From Salinivirgaceae bacterium (lineage in GTDB: Bacteria; Bacteroidota; Bacteroidia; Bacteroidales; SZUA-534): a stretch of 49,906 nucleotides of DNA. The stretch is taken from assembly GCA_017474765.1 (NCBI GenBank), contig JAFVGW010000026.1, positions 1-49,906 of the forward strand, written 5' to 3'. Shown here one piece after another: positions 31,413 through 39,351 of the stretch (position 1 is the stretch's first letter; the number at the start of each line of letters is the position of its first letter). Position numbers and translations under genes: made by a program. Below the pieces are notes generated by a model. That model saw nothing but the letters and a program-made list of their open reading frames with translations, ran no database searches and had not been told where the DNA came from.

Positions 31413-33098
31413 TTAAAGAATTAACATTATCAGAATTTGTGCCGCCACCACTCGAAGAAACATTGTTAGCGGGTAAACGGTGGCGTAGTTTACCGCAATG
31501 CGTCCGCTCTCGAACATCTGCTCTGAAAACGAGAGCAGAGCGGGGTCGGTGGTGCCGCCCGAAAGCAGACCGCATATCTTGAAAAAGTTCATTTTAAGGA
31601 AGATACGGGCAATGAGCGCCACAATGGTCATCGGCACAAGCGTAATGATTGCGCCGTAGCCAATCCAGGCGAAACCGCCGTTCATCAGGCAACTGACGAA
31701 ATTCTCGCCCGCGCCAAGTCCCACAGCCGCCATAAAGAGCGATATGCCAATCTCGCGAATCATCAGGTTGGCCGAGAGCGCGGTGTAGGTTGTAATGCGC
31801 AGTTTCGGCCCGAAGTAGCCCAGCAGAATGGCGATAATGAGCGGACCGCCCGCTATACCCAGTTTGAGCGGCTGCGGCATCGACGGAAAGCGCAGCGGAA
31901 TCATTCCCACCACAACGCCGATTGCAATGCCGAAGAAAATGGGCACCAGATTAGGCCTGTGAAGCGATTCGGGCTTGTTGCCCACCAATTGCGCGAGTTG
32001 GTTTATGCCGTCTTCGCTGCCCACCACCTGAATGCTGTCGCCAACTTGCAGAATCAGGTCGGCATCGGCCTGAAGGTCGACGCTTGAGCGCAGAATGCGG
32101 GTGACGGTGACGCCGTAGCGCTGGCGGATATTGAGTTTGCGCAGGCTTTTGCCCGTAATGCTCGACTGCGTTATCGACAGCCGCTTCGACACCAGTTTGC
32201 AGCCTGGCTGCTGCCACTCTTTCATATCCACCTGAATCTCGTTGCCGAACAGGATTTTTACCATATCCTTGTGCTGAATATCGGTGACAATCAGCAACTT
32301 ATCACCTTCGTTGAGTGGTGTGTCCAAATCGGCTGGCGACACTTTTCCGTCCCGCATCACGCGCGACACCACAAGGTGCTCGTTGTTGCTCTCGCCAATC
32401 ACATCGTGCAGCGTCTTGCCGAAAATGGCTGGGTTCTCGACCACGCACGCCAGACGGTAGGCGCTCGACTCGCCGCTCTCTTCGGTTGCCGACGAGTCGC
32501 GCTCGCGCTTCAAATCGACCCGAAAAATTGCGCGCAAGGCGATAATCAGAAAAATGGCGCCCAAAACGCCAAGCGGATAGGCCACCGCATAGGCCGAAGC
32601 CAATGCCGACGACGCTTGCGAAGCCTGTTCAACCGTGCCGCCATCGGCCATTGTGGCGTCGGCAATCATCTGCTGCGCCGCGCCGAGCCCTGGCGTGTTG
32701 GTCACGGCCGCCGACATCACACCTGTCAGAATATCAAGCCTTTCGCCCGACACCAAATGAATTATGTAGGTTGTAACCACGGCCAAAACCACAAGCGCAA
32801 TGGCCATCAGGTTCATCGGAAGGCCGTCTTTGCGGAACGAGCGGAAGAATCCTGGCCCCACCTGCAGGCCGATTGCGAAAACAAAGAGTATCAGGCCGAA
32901 ATCTTTGAAAAGCGACAGAATCTGCGGCGGAATGCGCAGTCCGAAGTGGCTGAGCGCAATGCCGACAAACAAAATCCACGTGGTGCCGAGCGACACGCCC
33001 TTCACCTTAAAGCGCCCGAGATAAAGCCCCGACGCAATCACAAGCGACAGAATGAAAATGGCGCTTGCCGTACTGTTTTCTGCAATCAAATTCATCAT
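31413..33098 (-). CDS. AspT/YidE/YbjL-type putative transporter with TrkA-C domains
   Basis: 561 residues. Two membrane halves of about five segments each (SAIFILSLVIASGLYLGRF, FGLILFVFAIGLQVGPGF, and later PLILAILLGYFGP-like and VGLGAGENFVSCLMNGG) flank two soluble TrkA-C regions (FGKTLHDVIGESNNEHLVV, GKSLRKLNIRQRYGVTVTRI). This layout defines the aspartate:alanine exchanger family. Substrate unknown; amino- or dicarboxylic acids are likely for the family. It is first in a two-gene unit with the M49-like lipoprotein, divergent from a LysR regulator (formerly adjacent, now separated by an insert). Confidence 0.9.
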   Translation of the reverse strand: MMNLIAENSTASAIFILSLVIASGLYLGRFKVKGVSLGTTWILFVGIALSHFGLRIPPQILSLFKDFGLILFVFAIGLQVGPGFFRSFRKDGLPMNLMAIALVVLAVVTTYIIHLVSGERLDILTGVMSAAVTNTPGLGAAQQMIADATMADGGTVEQASQASSALASAYAVAYPLGVLGAIFLIIALRAIFRVDLKRERDSSATEESGESSAYRLACVVENPAIFGKTLHDVIGESNNEHLVVSRVMRDGKVSPADLDTPLNEGDKLLIVTDIQHKDMVKILFGNEIQVDMKEWQQPGCKLVSKRLSITQSSITGKSLRKLNIRQRYGVTVTRILRSSVDLQADADLILQVGDSIQVVGSEDGINQLAQLVGNKPESLHRPNLVPIFFGIAIGVVVGMIPLRFPSMPQPLKLGIAGGPLIIAILLGYFGPKLRITTYTALSANLMIREIGISLFMAAVGLGAGENFVSCLMNGGFAWIGYGAIITLVPMTIVALIARIFLKMNFFKICGLLSGGTTDPALLSFSEQMFESGRIAVNYATVYPLTMFLRVVAAQILIMLIL

Positions 33099-33106
33099 AA
33101 CGGCCG

Positions 33107-33185
33107 CAAAAGTACCGCCGCCGCGAATGTTGTTTTATCGCATAATAATGTTTTTAGCGATATTATTTATCGATTTTCGCGATAA
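33107..33185 (-). promoter_or_regulatory. Transporter promoter and LysR-type boxes
   Basis: Minus strand -7 box TACTTTTG (33107-33114). Upstream are two imperfect palindromes built on TATCG/CGATA: TTTATCG-attttcg-CGATAAA (33166-33186) and ATCGC...GCGAT (33136-33160). They have the look of LysR-type T-N11-A sites. Only the proximal one is repeated before the intact lysR (34302-34321). Confidence 0.55.
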
Positions 33186-33249
33186 ATGAATATTTTTGCC
33201 AACGTAAAATTCAGAAGGATATGGAATTACGGCAGTTGAAATATTTTGC
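33166..33249 (+). repeat. Left copy of lysR 5'-end direct repeat
   Basis: 84 bases with two mismatches to 34302-34385, covering the operator, -7 box TATTTTTG and the first ten codons of lysR. The pair brackets the HepT/MntA insert. Confidence 0.9.
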
Positions 33250-33271
33250 ATTGGTTATAGATTTACTTTGA
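33221..33271 (+). pseudogene. lysR start fragment
   Basis: Codes MELRQLKYFA as in the intact LysR at 34357, then diverges (LVIDLL) and stops at 33269-33271. It keeps a promoter in place at the original divergent position, so a short transcript may still be made into the insert. Confidence 0.85.
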
Positions 33272-33273
33272 AC

Positions 33274-33481
33274 TTTTTCACCACGGAACACACGAATAAC
33301 ACGGAAACAATAAAAAAACGGCAATCGAACAAGTTCAATTGCCTGCTGAAAACACGGAATTGAACATTCAAGTTCCGTGTTTTATCATTATATTAAGGTT
33401 TCAACCTTAATATAATGCTTGTTTACAATACATTATGCGTGTTTTGTATTTCAGTGTTTTCTGTGCTTTCCGTGGTTAAAA
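33274..33481. repeat. MITE-like element with nested hairpins and CCACGGAA/TTCCGTGG ends
   Basis: Outer inverted ends ACCACGGAA (33280-33288) and TTCCGTGGT (33468-33476) enclose a series of hairpins: GGCAAT...ATTGCC, AAAACACGGAA...TTCCGTGTTTT (about 33350-33383) and the perfect CATTATATTAAGGTT (33386-33400) / AACCTTAATATAATG (33403-33417) with a two-base loop. No gene. It may act as a terminator for the HepT/MntA unit. Confidence 0.6.
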
Positions 33482-33511
33482 TCAGTTGTTTGTTAGGCTA
33501 TAGCCTTTGCA

Positions 33512-33868
33512 TTATTGCGGCCCGTTGGCCTCGGTAAGATATTGCTCAACCTGCTGGCGCAGCGGCAGCAAATCGTTCTGCATCACGTTCCAAATCATAT
33601 CGGGCCTGACTTGAAAATATCCGTGAACAATGTGGTGGCGCATTCCCTCAATTTGGCGCCACGGCGTGGCTGGGTGCGATTCTTTGAACTCTTTTGACAG
33701 CATATACGCGGCTTCGCCAATAACCAATGTGCCATACGATACGGCGGCAAACCGTATCTTGTCGTTGCAGAACTGCTCATAGGTGTATCCTTTGACTGCA
33801 TCGAGCACAAAATCAATGCGTTCGAGCATATGTTCCAACCGATTCCTGTCCTTAAGCGGTTCTCTCAT
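33512..33868 (-). CDS. hepT: HEPN ribonuclease toxin (HepT-like, DUF86)
   Basis: 118 residues, all helical. Contains the HEPN motif R-x4-H-x-Y as RHHIVHGYF, the catalytic RNase site, in MRHHIVHGYFQVRPDMIW. The N-terminus reads RNRLEHMLERIDFVLDAVKG. In HepT/MntA modules the nucleotidyltransferase adds AMP to the Tyr of this motif and silences the toxin. It overlaps mntA by 17 bases and is the second gene. Inserted between two copies of the lysR 5' end. Confidence 0.9.
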   Translation of the reverse strand: MREPLKDRNRLEHMLERIDFVLDAVKGYTYEQFCNDKIRFAAVSYGTLVIGEAAYMLSKEFKESHPATPWRQIEGMRHHIVHGYFQVRPDMIWNVMQNDLLPLRQQVEQYLTEANGPQ

Positions 33869-34151
33869 AAATCAGTTTTTTATCGTGATTGGCGCTTTCC
33901 TCGGCAAACTTAAGCAAAGAGCCTTCGGGCACAAGGTCAACCTCGCGGCCAACAATGTCTTTCAAATCCATATACATTCCGCCAAGCGTGAACAGGCTGA
34001 AATTGGTTGACATATCAGGCTCAAACAGAATATCCACATCGCTGTCGGGCCGTTCCTCGCCACGCGCAAACGAGCCGAAAAGCCAAGCCCGAAGCACTGG
34101 CTGGGTCTTGAAATAGTTGGCTATCAATCGTGTCATCGTCGGTGTGTCCAT
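33852..34151 (-). CDS. mntA: MNT-type nucleotidyltransferase antitoxin (MntA-like)
   Basis: 99 residues from the ATG at 34149-34151. Minimal nucleotidyltransferase signature GSFARGEERPDSDVDILFE (GS-x10-DxD) and a third acidic position in REVDLVPEG. It would AMPylate the HEPN toxin encoded next. The upstream extension of the frame is not family-like and was not used. Confidence 0.92.
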   Translation of the reverse strand: MDTPTMTRLIANYFKTQPVLRAWLFGSFARGEERPDSDVDILFEPDMSTNFSLFTLGGMYMDLKDIVGREVDLVPEGSLLKFAEESANHDKKLIYERTA

Positions 34152-34301
34152 AGCGAAATGGTTTGTTTGGTACAAATGTAAGAAAAAAACAATAGATTGA
34201 TATGCTCGCGTAACGTGCAAACTTTTAATGGAATACAAGGCTCTGACTCTCAGCGGGGGCGCATTTGTTTTTATTGACGCGCAACGCTTGTCGGGACGTT
34301 T

Positions 34302-34385
34302 TTTATCGATTTTCACGATAAATGAATATTTTTGCCGACGTAAAATTCAGAAGGATATGGAATTACGGCAGTTGAAATATTTTGC
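34302..34385 (+). repeat. Right copy of lysR 5'-end direct repeat (with lysR promoter)
   Basis: Contains TTTATCG-attttca-CGATAAA and TATTTTTG (34327-34334), then the ATG of lysR at 34357. The left copy is at 33166-33249. Confidence 0.9.
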
Positions 34386-35259
34386 CGAAGTGAGTCGGCG
34401 CAAAAGTTTCTCGGAAGCGTCGAAGGCGCTTTTCATAACGCAGAGCACACTCTCGCAGCAGATTCAGAAACTGGAAGAAGAACTTGGCGTTGAACTACTT
34501 ACGCGCGACACTCGGCACGTTGAGTTGAGCGACTACGGCACGCAGTTTCTGCCTTGCGCACTGCAGATTCTGCAAGACGCGCAGGCGGGCATCGACAAGA
34601 TTAAAGACGCGCAAAACCTTATGTCGGGCGAGTTGCGCGTGGGTTCCACCTACTCGTTCGACCCGCTGCTCTACAAAACGGCGCTCGGATTCCACAAGCG
34701 CCATCCGCACATCAAACTGCTAATGCACAGTTCGTCGAAGGAAGTGCTGCTCAAAATGCTGACCGACAGAGAATTGGATATTGTGCTGGCCTACAAGTCG
34801 TATCTCACCGACGAGCGGATAATGTCGCACCCGCTGTTCAACGGCCGATTGAGCCTGATTATGGCCCGTCGGTACGCCCCCGACAGCGCCGTCGGCATTG
34901 AACTCGACAGCCTGCCGAAATATCCGCTGGCGCTGCCGTCGAAAGGCCTGCAAGCCCGCGACGCGCTCGATTTAATGCTCTCAACCCACAACATCTGTCT
35001 CGACATCCGCTTTGAGTTGAACAACCTGCACGGCATTCTGAGCCTTGTGCGCAACAGCCGCCTGGCCACCATTCTGTCGGGCGAAGTGGTGAGCAATGCC
35101 GACGCTTTTGCGGCCATCCCCATCAACCACCCCGACGCACGAATGGACGGCTGCTACCACTACCTGAAAAATACCTATCAGAAGAAATCGGCCGAAGTGT
35201 TCATCGATATGCTGAAGGAAAACAACGCGTTCAACCTTGCGGGAAGGATTGAAGGTTGA
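34357..35259 (+). CDS. LysR-family transcriptional regulator
   Basis: 300 residues from the ATG at 34357. N-terminal winged helix (MELRQLKYFAEVSRRKSFSE, ASKALFITQSTLSQQIQKLE, EELGVELLTRDTRHVELSDYG) and a periplasmic-binding-like effector domain (GELRVGSTYSFDPLLYKTAL). The group is CynR/OxyR-like. Original neighbour is the AspT/YidE-type transporter, read divergently, so it probably regulates that operon; LysR-type boxes occur in both upstream copies. Confidence 0.93.
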   Translation: MELRQLKYFAEVSRRKSFSEASKALFITQSTLSQQIQKLEEELGVELLTRDTRHVELSDYGTQFLPCALQILQDAQAGIDKIKDAQNLMSGELRVGSTYSFDPLLYKTALGFHKRHPHIKLLMHSSSKEVLLKMLTDRELDIVLAYKSYLTDERIMSHPLFNGRLSLIMARRYAPDSAVGIELDSLPKYPLALPSKGLQARDALDLMLSTHNICLDIRFELNNLHGILSLVRNSRLATILSGEVVSNADAFAAIPINHPDARMDGCYHYLKNTYQKKSAEVFIDMLKENNAFNLAGRIEG

Positions 35260-35264
35260 CCTTC

Positions 35265-35676
35265 TCACCCTTTCTTCCCATCGCTCGCCTTTCCGTCTTT
35301 AATGGTGACAATCTTGTCGGCGCCAGCCACAGTGCGCATTCGGTGGGCAATCACCAAAACGGTCTTGCCTTTGATAAGTTTTGAAATCGACTGCTGTATA
35401 AGTGTCTCGTTTTCAACATCGAGCGAAGCCGAAGCCTCGTCCAAAAGGATTATCGGGGCGTTTTTCAGGAAGGCGCGGGCGATTGATATGCGCTGACGCT
35501 CGCCGCCCGACAGTTTCTTGCCGTTCTCGCCAATCACCGTTTGCCACTTATCGGGCAGATTCTCAACAAATTCGGTGCAGTTGGCAAGCGCAGCGGCCTG
35601 CATCACCTGCTCGTCGGTGGCGTCTTTGTCGCCAATGCGGATATTTTCCAAAACGGTGTTGTTGAACAGAGTAACA
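35265..35676 (-). pseudogene. Truncated ABC transporter ATPase domain
   Basis: Last approximately 130 residues of the ATPase domain of the exporter at 37589-39232: LFNNTVLENIRIGDKDATDE, LSGGERQRISIARAFLKNAP, IILLDEASASLDVENE, and IAHRMRTV. It lacks the membrane domain and Walker A. About 97% identical by eye over 35282-35676 versus 37606-37994. The frame opens at 35750 through unrelated sequence right after a TGCAAC/GTTGCA promoter, so a short chimeric product is possible. Confidence 0.9.
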
Positions 35677-35725
35677 AAATGCTTCGTCTGTAAACAAATC
35701 GCGACTTCATTTTGCTTGTTTTGGA

Positions 35726-35762
35726 CAAAAATACGACATCGATTCTGCAACCGAGTTGCAAA
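35726..35762 (-). promoter_or_regulatory. Promoter with TGCAAC-N3-GTTGCA palindrome (copy 3)
   Basis: Minus strand: TTTG (35759-35762), 25 bases, TATTTTTG (35726-35733), with TGCAACCGAGTTGCA at 35746-35760. The GGCGCC arms of copies 1 and 2 are missing, which shows that the palindrome and spacing, not the arms, are the constant part. It now faces the ABC fragment. Confidence 0.65.
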
Positions 35763-35765
35763 GTT

Positions 35766-36449
35766 TCAGGAATGTGCGGAACCGCTGTTTTCCATCTTCC
35801 GCCAATAAAGGAACGCTGTCAGGAAGGTCAGGGCTTCGCCAAGACTTTCAAAGCCGTTGTAGGCGCCTTCGGCTGCAGTTCCGCTGAAAATCAGTTTCCA
35901 AGCCACGCCAACAACCGCCGCGCCGACAATTCCCAAAAGACAGGTTATGCGCGGAAGGCCGAGTTTTCCCGAAACCGCCGCGGCAAAGTGAACAATGTAC
36001 TCGAAGCACAAAAACAGAATCAGGCAAAGGTTGACGGGCGTGACCACATCAATCCAATGCTGACTTACAGCCGTCGCCATAGCAGCCGTTCCGCCCGCAT
36101 CGAGCACGGCCTTGTAGGTTATCGGCGGAAGTGCGCCAATTGAGAAGTGCAGAAACCCCGTCGCGGCAACGCCAACGCCCATAAACGCCGTGAAAAGCCG
36201 CAGAACGCGCCCGAAGGTGGCGGCAATCATCCTGTAGAAACTGACAAAGGCGGGAAGCATCAGAATCATCCCCGCAAACCCCAGCACAAACGAGAGTACA
36301 AAACGCCATTCGGGCAGCCCAGCCCACAGCGGGTCAACATCGGTGCCGTTGCCGCTGTTGCCAGCGTACCAGTACAAAAGGCCGTCGCCCACCACGAAAA
36401 GCAGACCGCCAACAAAACCCATCAGGGCAAAAATCTTGTTTGTTTTCAT
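35766..36449 (-). CDS. Seven-helix membrane protein of unknown function (possibly DUF6796-like)
   Basis: 227 residues, about seven membrane segments (GFVGGLLFVVGDGLLYWYAG, FVLSFVLGFAGMILMLPAFV, LFTAFMGVGVAATGFLHFSI, VNLCLILFLCFEYIVHFAAA, LLGIVGAAVVGVAWKLIFSG). The GDGLLYW and PEWRF...ILMLPAFVSFY pattern recalls DUF6796; certainty is low. The stop lies only a few bases from the palindrome promoter of the ABC fragment. Confidence 0.7.
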   Translation of the reverse strand: MKTNKIFALMGFVGGLLFVVGDGLLYWYAGNSGNGTDVDPLWAGLPEWRFVLSFVLGFAGMILMLPAFVSFYRMIAATFGRVLRLFTAFMGVGVAATGFLHFSIGALPPITYKAVLDAGGTAAMATAVSQHWIDVVTPVNLCLILFLCFEYIVHFAAAVSGKLGLPRITCLLGIVGAAVVGVAWKLIFSGTAAEGAYNGFESLGEALTFLTAFLYWRKMENSGSAHS

Positions 36450-36628
36450 TGTTATTGCATTTTAATTCATTATTAATCAATTAATTTATGCGTAAAAATA
36501 AATCTTCGAGACAGAAGCCGCAATAACAATAATTAGGTAATTGCAATTGAACAATACCGCCACTTTTGGGTATTTACACGCAGTTGAAGACCGCATATTT
36601 TTGCGCTATAACATTAATAAATAGTAAT

Positions 36629-37126
36629 ATGAAAAAAACAGTTATCATTTACGGCTCAACAACGGGCAATGCGGCTTCGGCTGCAGAGACAATCGCAGCA
36701 AAACTCGGAAACTGCGACATCAAGGACGTTTCTACTGCTACCAAAGACGACCTTGAAAATTATGACAATCTGATTTTAGGCTCATCAACGTGGGGCGACG
36801 GTGACTTGCAGGACGATTGGTACAGCTTTCTGCCGAATCTGAAATCAGCCAATTTGGCGGGCAAGACTGTGGCCGTGTTTGGCGTTGGCGACCAGTACAG
36901 TTATTCGACAACTTACGTCAACTCAATGGGCGAACTCTATGACACTGCCAAGGCCGCAGGTGCAAAAATCGTGGGCGAGACTTCGACCGAAGGCTACTCG
37001 TTCGACAGTTCAACCGCCGTGAGAAATGACAAGTTTGTTGGTCTTGCCCTCGATTACGACAATCAGAGCGACCTGTCAGACAGCCGCATCGACTCGTGGG
37101 TTAAGCAAATTCTGCCTGAATTGTAG
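36629..37126 (+). CDS. fldA: Flavodoxin
   Basis: 165 residues from the ATG at 36629. FMN phosphate-binding loop IYGSTTGNAASAAETIA, second FMN loop GSSTWGDGDLQDDWYSFLP, third loop FGVGDQYSYSTTYVNS; long-chain type. It carries electrons at low potential and often replaces ferredoxin under iron limitation. A TATTTTTG box lies about 37 bases before the ATG. Followed after 17 bases by a DUF2023 gene, its usual partner. Confidence 0.96.
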   Translation: MKKTVIIYGSTTGNAASAAETIAAKLGNCDIKDVSTATKDDLENYDNLILGSSTWGDGDLQDDWYSFLPNLKSANLAGKTVAVFGVGDQYSYSTTYVNSMGELYDTAKAAGAKIVGETSTEGYSFDSSTAVRNDKFVGLALDYDNQSDLSDSRIDSWVKQILPEL

Positions 37127-37143
37127 TTCACAGGGCTATTGCA

Positions 37144-37485
37144 ATGAAAGTACTTGCTCATCACATATACGAGTATAAGAAAGGTTTGCGCCAGCTTATA
37201 CTGCATACTCTGCACTCAAAATACAGATTTGCAGCCGAAACCCGATTAAGACTTGCAGGAATCGACTTCCTTACATTTCAGGTTACACCCGAGAAAATCA
37301 ATATATTCTTTGGTTCAAAAGAGTGCATTGAAGTAATCAAACATATAGGGGACAAGTCTTTCTATGACTACTCGCCCGAAGAAGATTTCATTCTCGGGGT
37401 TCTGCTTGGTTACGACAAAATTCAGCAGTGCAACCGCTATTTGCGTCTTTGCGAAAAGCAAAAAATGGTTAAAACAGCCACGTAA
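37144..37485 (+). CDS. DUF2023 protein
   Basis: 113 residues. HHIYEYKKGLRQLILHTLHS, DFLTFQVTPEKINIFFGSKE, PEEDFILGVLLGYDKIQQCN are typical of DUF2023 (about 100 residues, no known function), which is regularly encoded next to flavodoxin. Probably co-transcribed with it; a strong convergent terminator follows. Confidence 0.85.
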   Translation: MKVLAHHIYEYKKGLRQLILHTLHSKYRFAAETRLRLAGIDFLTFQVTPEKINIFFGSKECIEVIKHIGDKSFYDYSPEEDFILGVLLGYDKIQQCNRYLRLCEKQKMVKTAT

Positions 37486-37521
37486 CTACTCATTTTCCAT
37501 TGCAGCAAATGCTGTTATAAA

Positions 37522-37558
37522 AAATGGCCTGCCGTATTTCATTTGCGGCAGGCCATTT
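37522..37558. terminator. Strong bidirectional terminator (flavodoxin unit / ABC operon)
   Basis: AAATGGCCTGCCG (37522-37534) and CGGCAGGCCATTT (37546-37558) are exact complements over an 11-base loop. It serves the flavodoxin-DUF2023 unit and the convergent ABC operon. Confidence 0.85.
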
Positions 37559-37588
37559 CTATATTCAGCCAACTGAACCTCTCAACTT

Positions 37589-39232
37589 TTATTTCCCCAC
37601 GCTCGCCTTGCCGTCTTTAATGGTGATAATCTTGTCGGCGCCAGCCACGGTGCGCATTCGGTGGGCAATCACCAAAACGGTCTTGCCTTTGATAAGTTTT
37701 GAAATCGACTGCTGAATAAGTGTCTCGTTTTCAACATCGAGTGAAGCCGAAGCCTCGTCGAGCAGGATTATCGGGGCGTTTTTCAGGAAGGCGCGGGCGA
37801 TTGATATGCGCTGACGCTCGCCGCCCGACAGTTTCTTGCCGTTCTCGCCAATCACAGTTTGCCACTTATCGGGCAGATTTTCAACAAATTCGGTGCAGTT
37901 AGCAAGCGCAGCGGCCTGCATCACCTGCTCGTCGGTGGCGTCTTTGTCGCCAATGCGGATATTTTCCAAAACGGTGTTGTTGAACAAGGTAACATCTTGA
38001 AAAACAATCGAGTAAAGATTCATCAGCGTTTCGGGGTCGATTTTTGAAATGTCTTGACCGCCAACGGTTATGCGGCCTGAATCGACGTCCCAGAACCGCG
38101 CCGCGAGCCTTGAAACGGTTGTCTTGCCGCTGCCCGACGGGCCAATGAGCGCCGTCACCTCACCCTGTTTTGCGGTGAACGACACGCCGTCCAGAATCTT
38201 CTTTCCGTCCTGATAAGAAAACGTAACATTCTGAAACTCAATGTCGCCGCCGTTCACTTTGAGTTCTTCGGTACCAGTCTGCTCTTTGTGCAGCAGAATC
38301 TCGTTGAGCCGCTCGCAGTTGACGTCGAGCGCGATAATGGCCGCAAAATGCTCAAGCGACGTAACCAGCGGGTCGTAAATGCGCGACGCTATCAGCAGGA
38401 ACAGGAAGAATTCCAACAGACCTAACTCGCCGCTTCTCAGCAACATAGCGCCCACAAGAGCCGTGGTTGCAATGCCGAATTTCAGCAGCATCTCGGCGTT
38501 GCAGACAAAAAGCCCAGTGCCGAGTTCGTTCCAGAGCATACGTTTCTCAACCTCGTGAATTTTGGCTTTAATTTCCTTGAAATAAGACTGTTGCGCGTTG
38601 TTTTGCCGCAGGTCGCGGACGGTTTCCAAACATTCCTGAATTTTTTCGGTCATCTCAACGGCCGCCGCGCTCTTCCGCTTGCCCAATTTGTACTGCACTT
38701 TGCGCGAGAAAGCCACAATGAGCATACTCAGCGGCAGCACCCAAACCACCGCCAAGGCCATCTTCCAGTTAATGAAAAACAGACACACGGCCAATATGCA
38801 AGTGCTTATTATTGAGCCGATTAGTTGCGGAATAAAGTGCGACGAAGCCTGTTCAATGCTTGCCGCGTCGTCCATCAGAGTCGAAGTCAGGTCGGCGCTG
38901 TCTTTCTTGGCGAAGAACGAAAGCGGCAGTTTCCGCAGTTTTTCGGCCAGCGTCACGCGCCTGATTCCGCTTTCGCGATAGGTCGAGAAGTAGCAGGTGT
39001 TGTATTGAATCACGGTGGTGACAATCATCAGCACCAGCCAAATGCAAATGCCTGTAAGATAAAAACTTGCGCGACCGCCGAGAGTCCCGCCCATAATGTC
39101 CTGAATCAGGAACCAGAGCAGAACAACGGGCGAGAACAGCGCCAGATTGTAAAACACGTTTGCCGTCGACGCAATCACCATCGACCTTGCGCCCTCGTCA
39201 GACAGGGCATATTTTTGTTTAAGAGTTGCCAT
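37589..39232 (-). CDS. ABC exporter-type half transporter (membrane and ATPase domains)
   Basis: 547 residues. Six-helix exporter domain followed by an ATPase with Walker A LIGPSGSGKTTVSRL, Q-loop IVFQDVTLF, signature LSGGERQRISIARA, Walker B IILLDEASASLD and H-loop VLVIAHRM. It lacks the usual 20-30 residues after the H-loop strand (ends KDGKASVGK). It follows the second half transporter by 119 bases and both likely form a heterodimer. Pairs like this serve siderophore import or small-molecule export; direction unknown. Its 3' 395 bases are duplicated at 35282-35676. Confidence 0.9.
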   Translation of the reverse strand: MATLKQKYALSDEGARSMVIASTANVFYNLALFSPVVLLWFLIQDIMGGTLGGRASFYLTGICIWLVLMIVTTVIQYNTCYFSTYRESGIRRVTLAEKLRKLPLSFFAKKDSADLTSTLMDDAASIEQASSHFIPQLIGSIISTCILAVCLFFINWKMALAVVWVLPLSMLIVAFSRKVQYKLGKRKSAAAVEMTEKIQECLETVRDLRQNNAQQSYFKEIKAKIHEVEKRMLWNELGTGLFVCNAEMLLKFGIATTALVGAMLLRSGELGLLEFFLFLLIASRIYDPLVTSLEHFAAIIALDVNCERLNEILLHKEQTGTEELKVNGGDIEFQNVTFSYQDGKKILDGVSFTAKQGEVTALIGPSGSGKTTVSRLAARFWDVDSGRITVGGQDISKIDPETLMNLYSIVFQDVTLFNNTVLENIRIGDKDATDEQVMQAAALANCTEFVENLPDKWQTVIGENGKKLSGGERQRISIARAFLKNAPIILLDEASASLDVENETLIQQSISKLIKGKTVLVIAHRMRTVAGADKIITIKDGKASVGK

Positions 39233-39239
39233 TTTTTAT

Positions 39240-39351
39240 TTAGGATTTAGGATTTTTTGATTATTGCACTGATTATCATAGTTTTTTTGACTTCAGACAT
39301 CAGACTACAGACTTAAGTCCGTTGTCTGTTGTCCGTAGTCCTTTTCAATTT
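39240..39351. repeat. Spacer with short direct and inverted repeats
   Basis: Contains AGACATCAGACTACAGACTT followed by the complementary GTCCGTTGTCTGTTGTCCGT segment, and TTTTCAATTTTCAATTCTCA microrepeats. Type common in Bacteroidales intergenic DNA. No gene. Confidence 0.55.
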
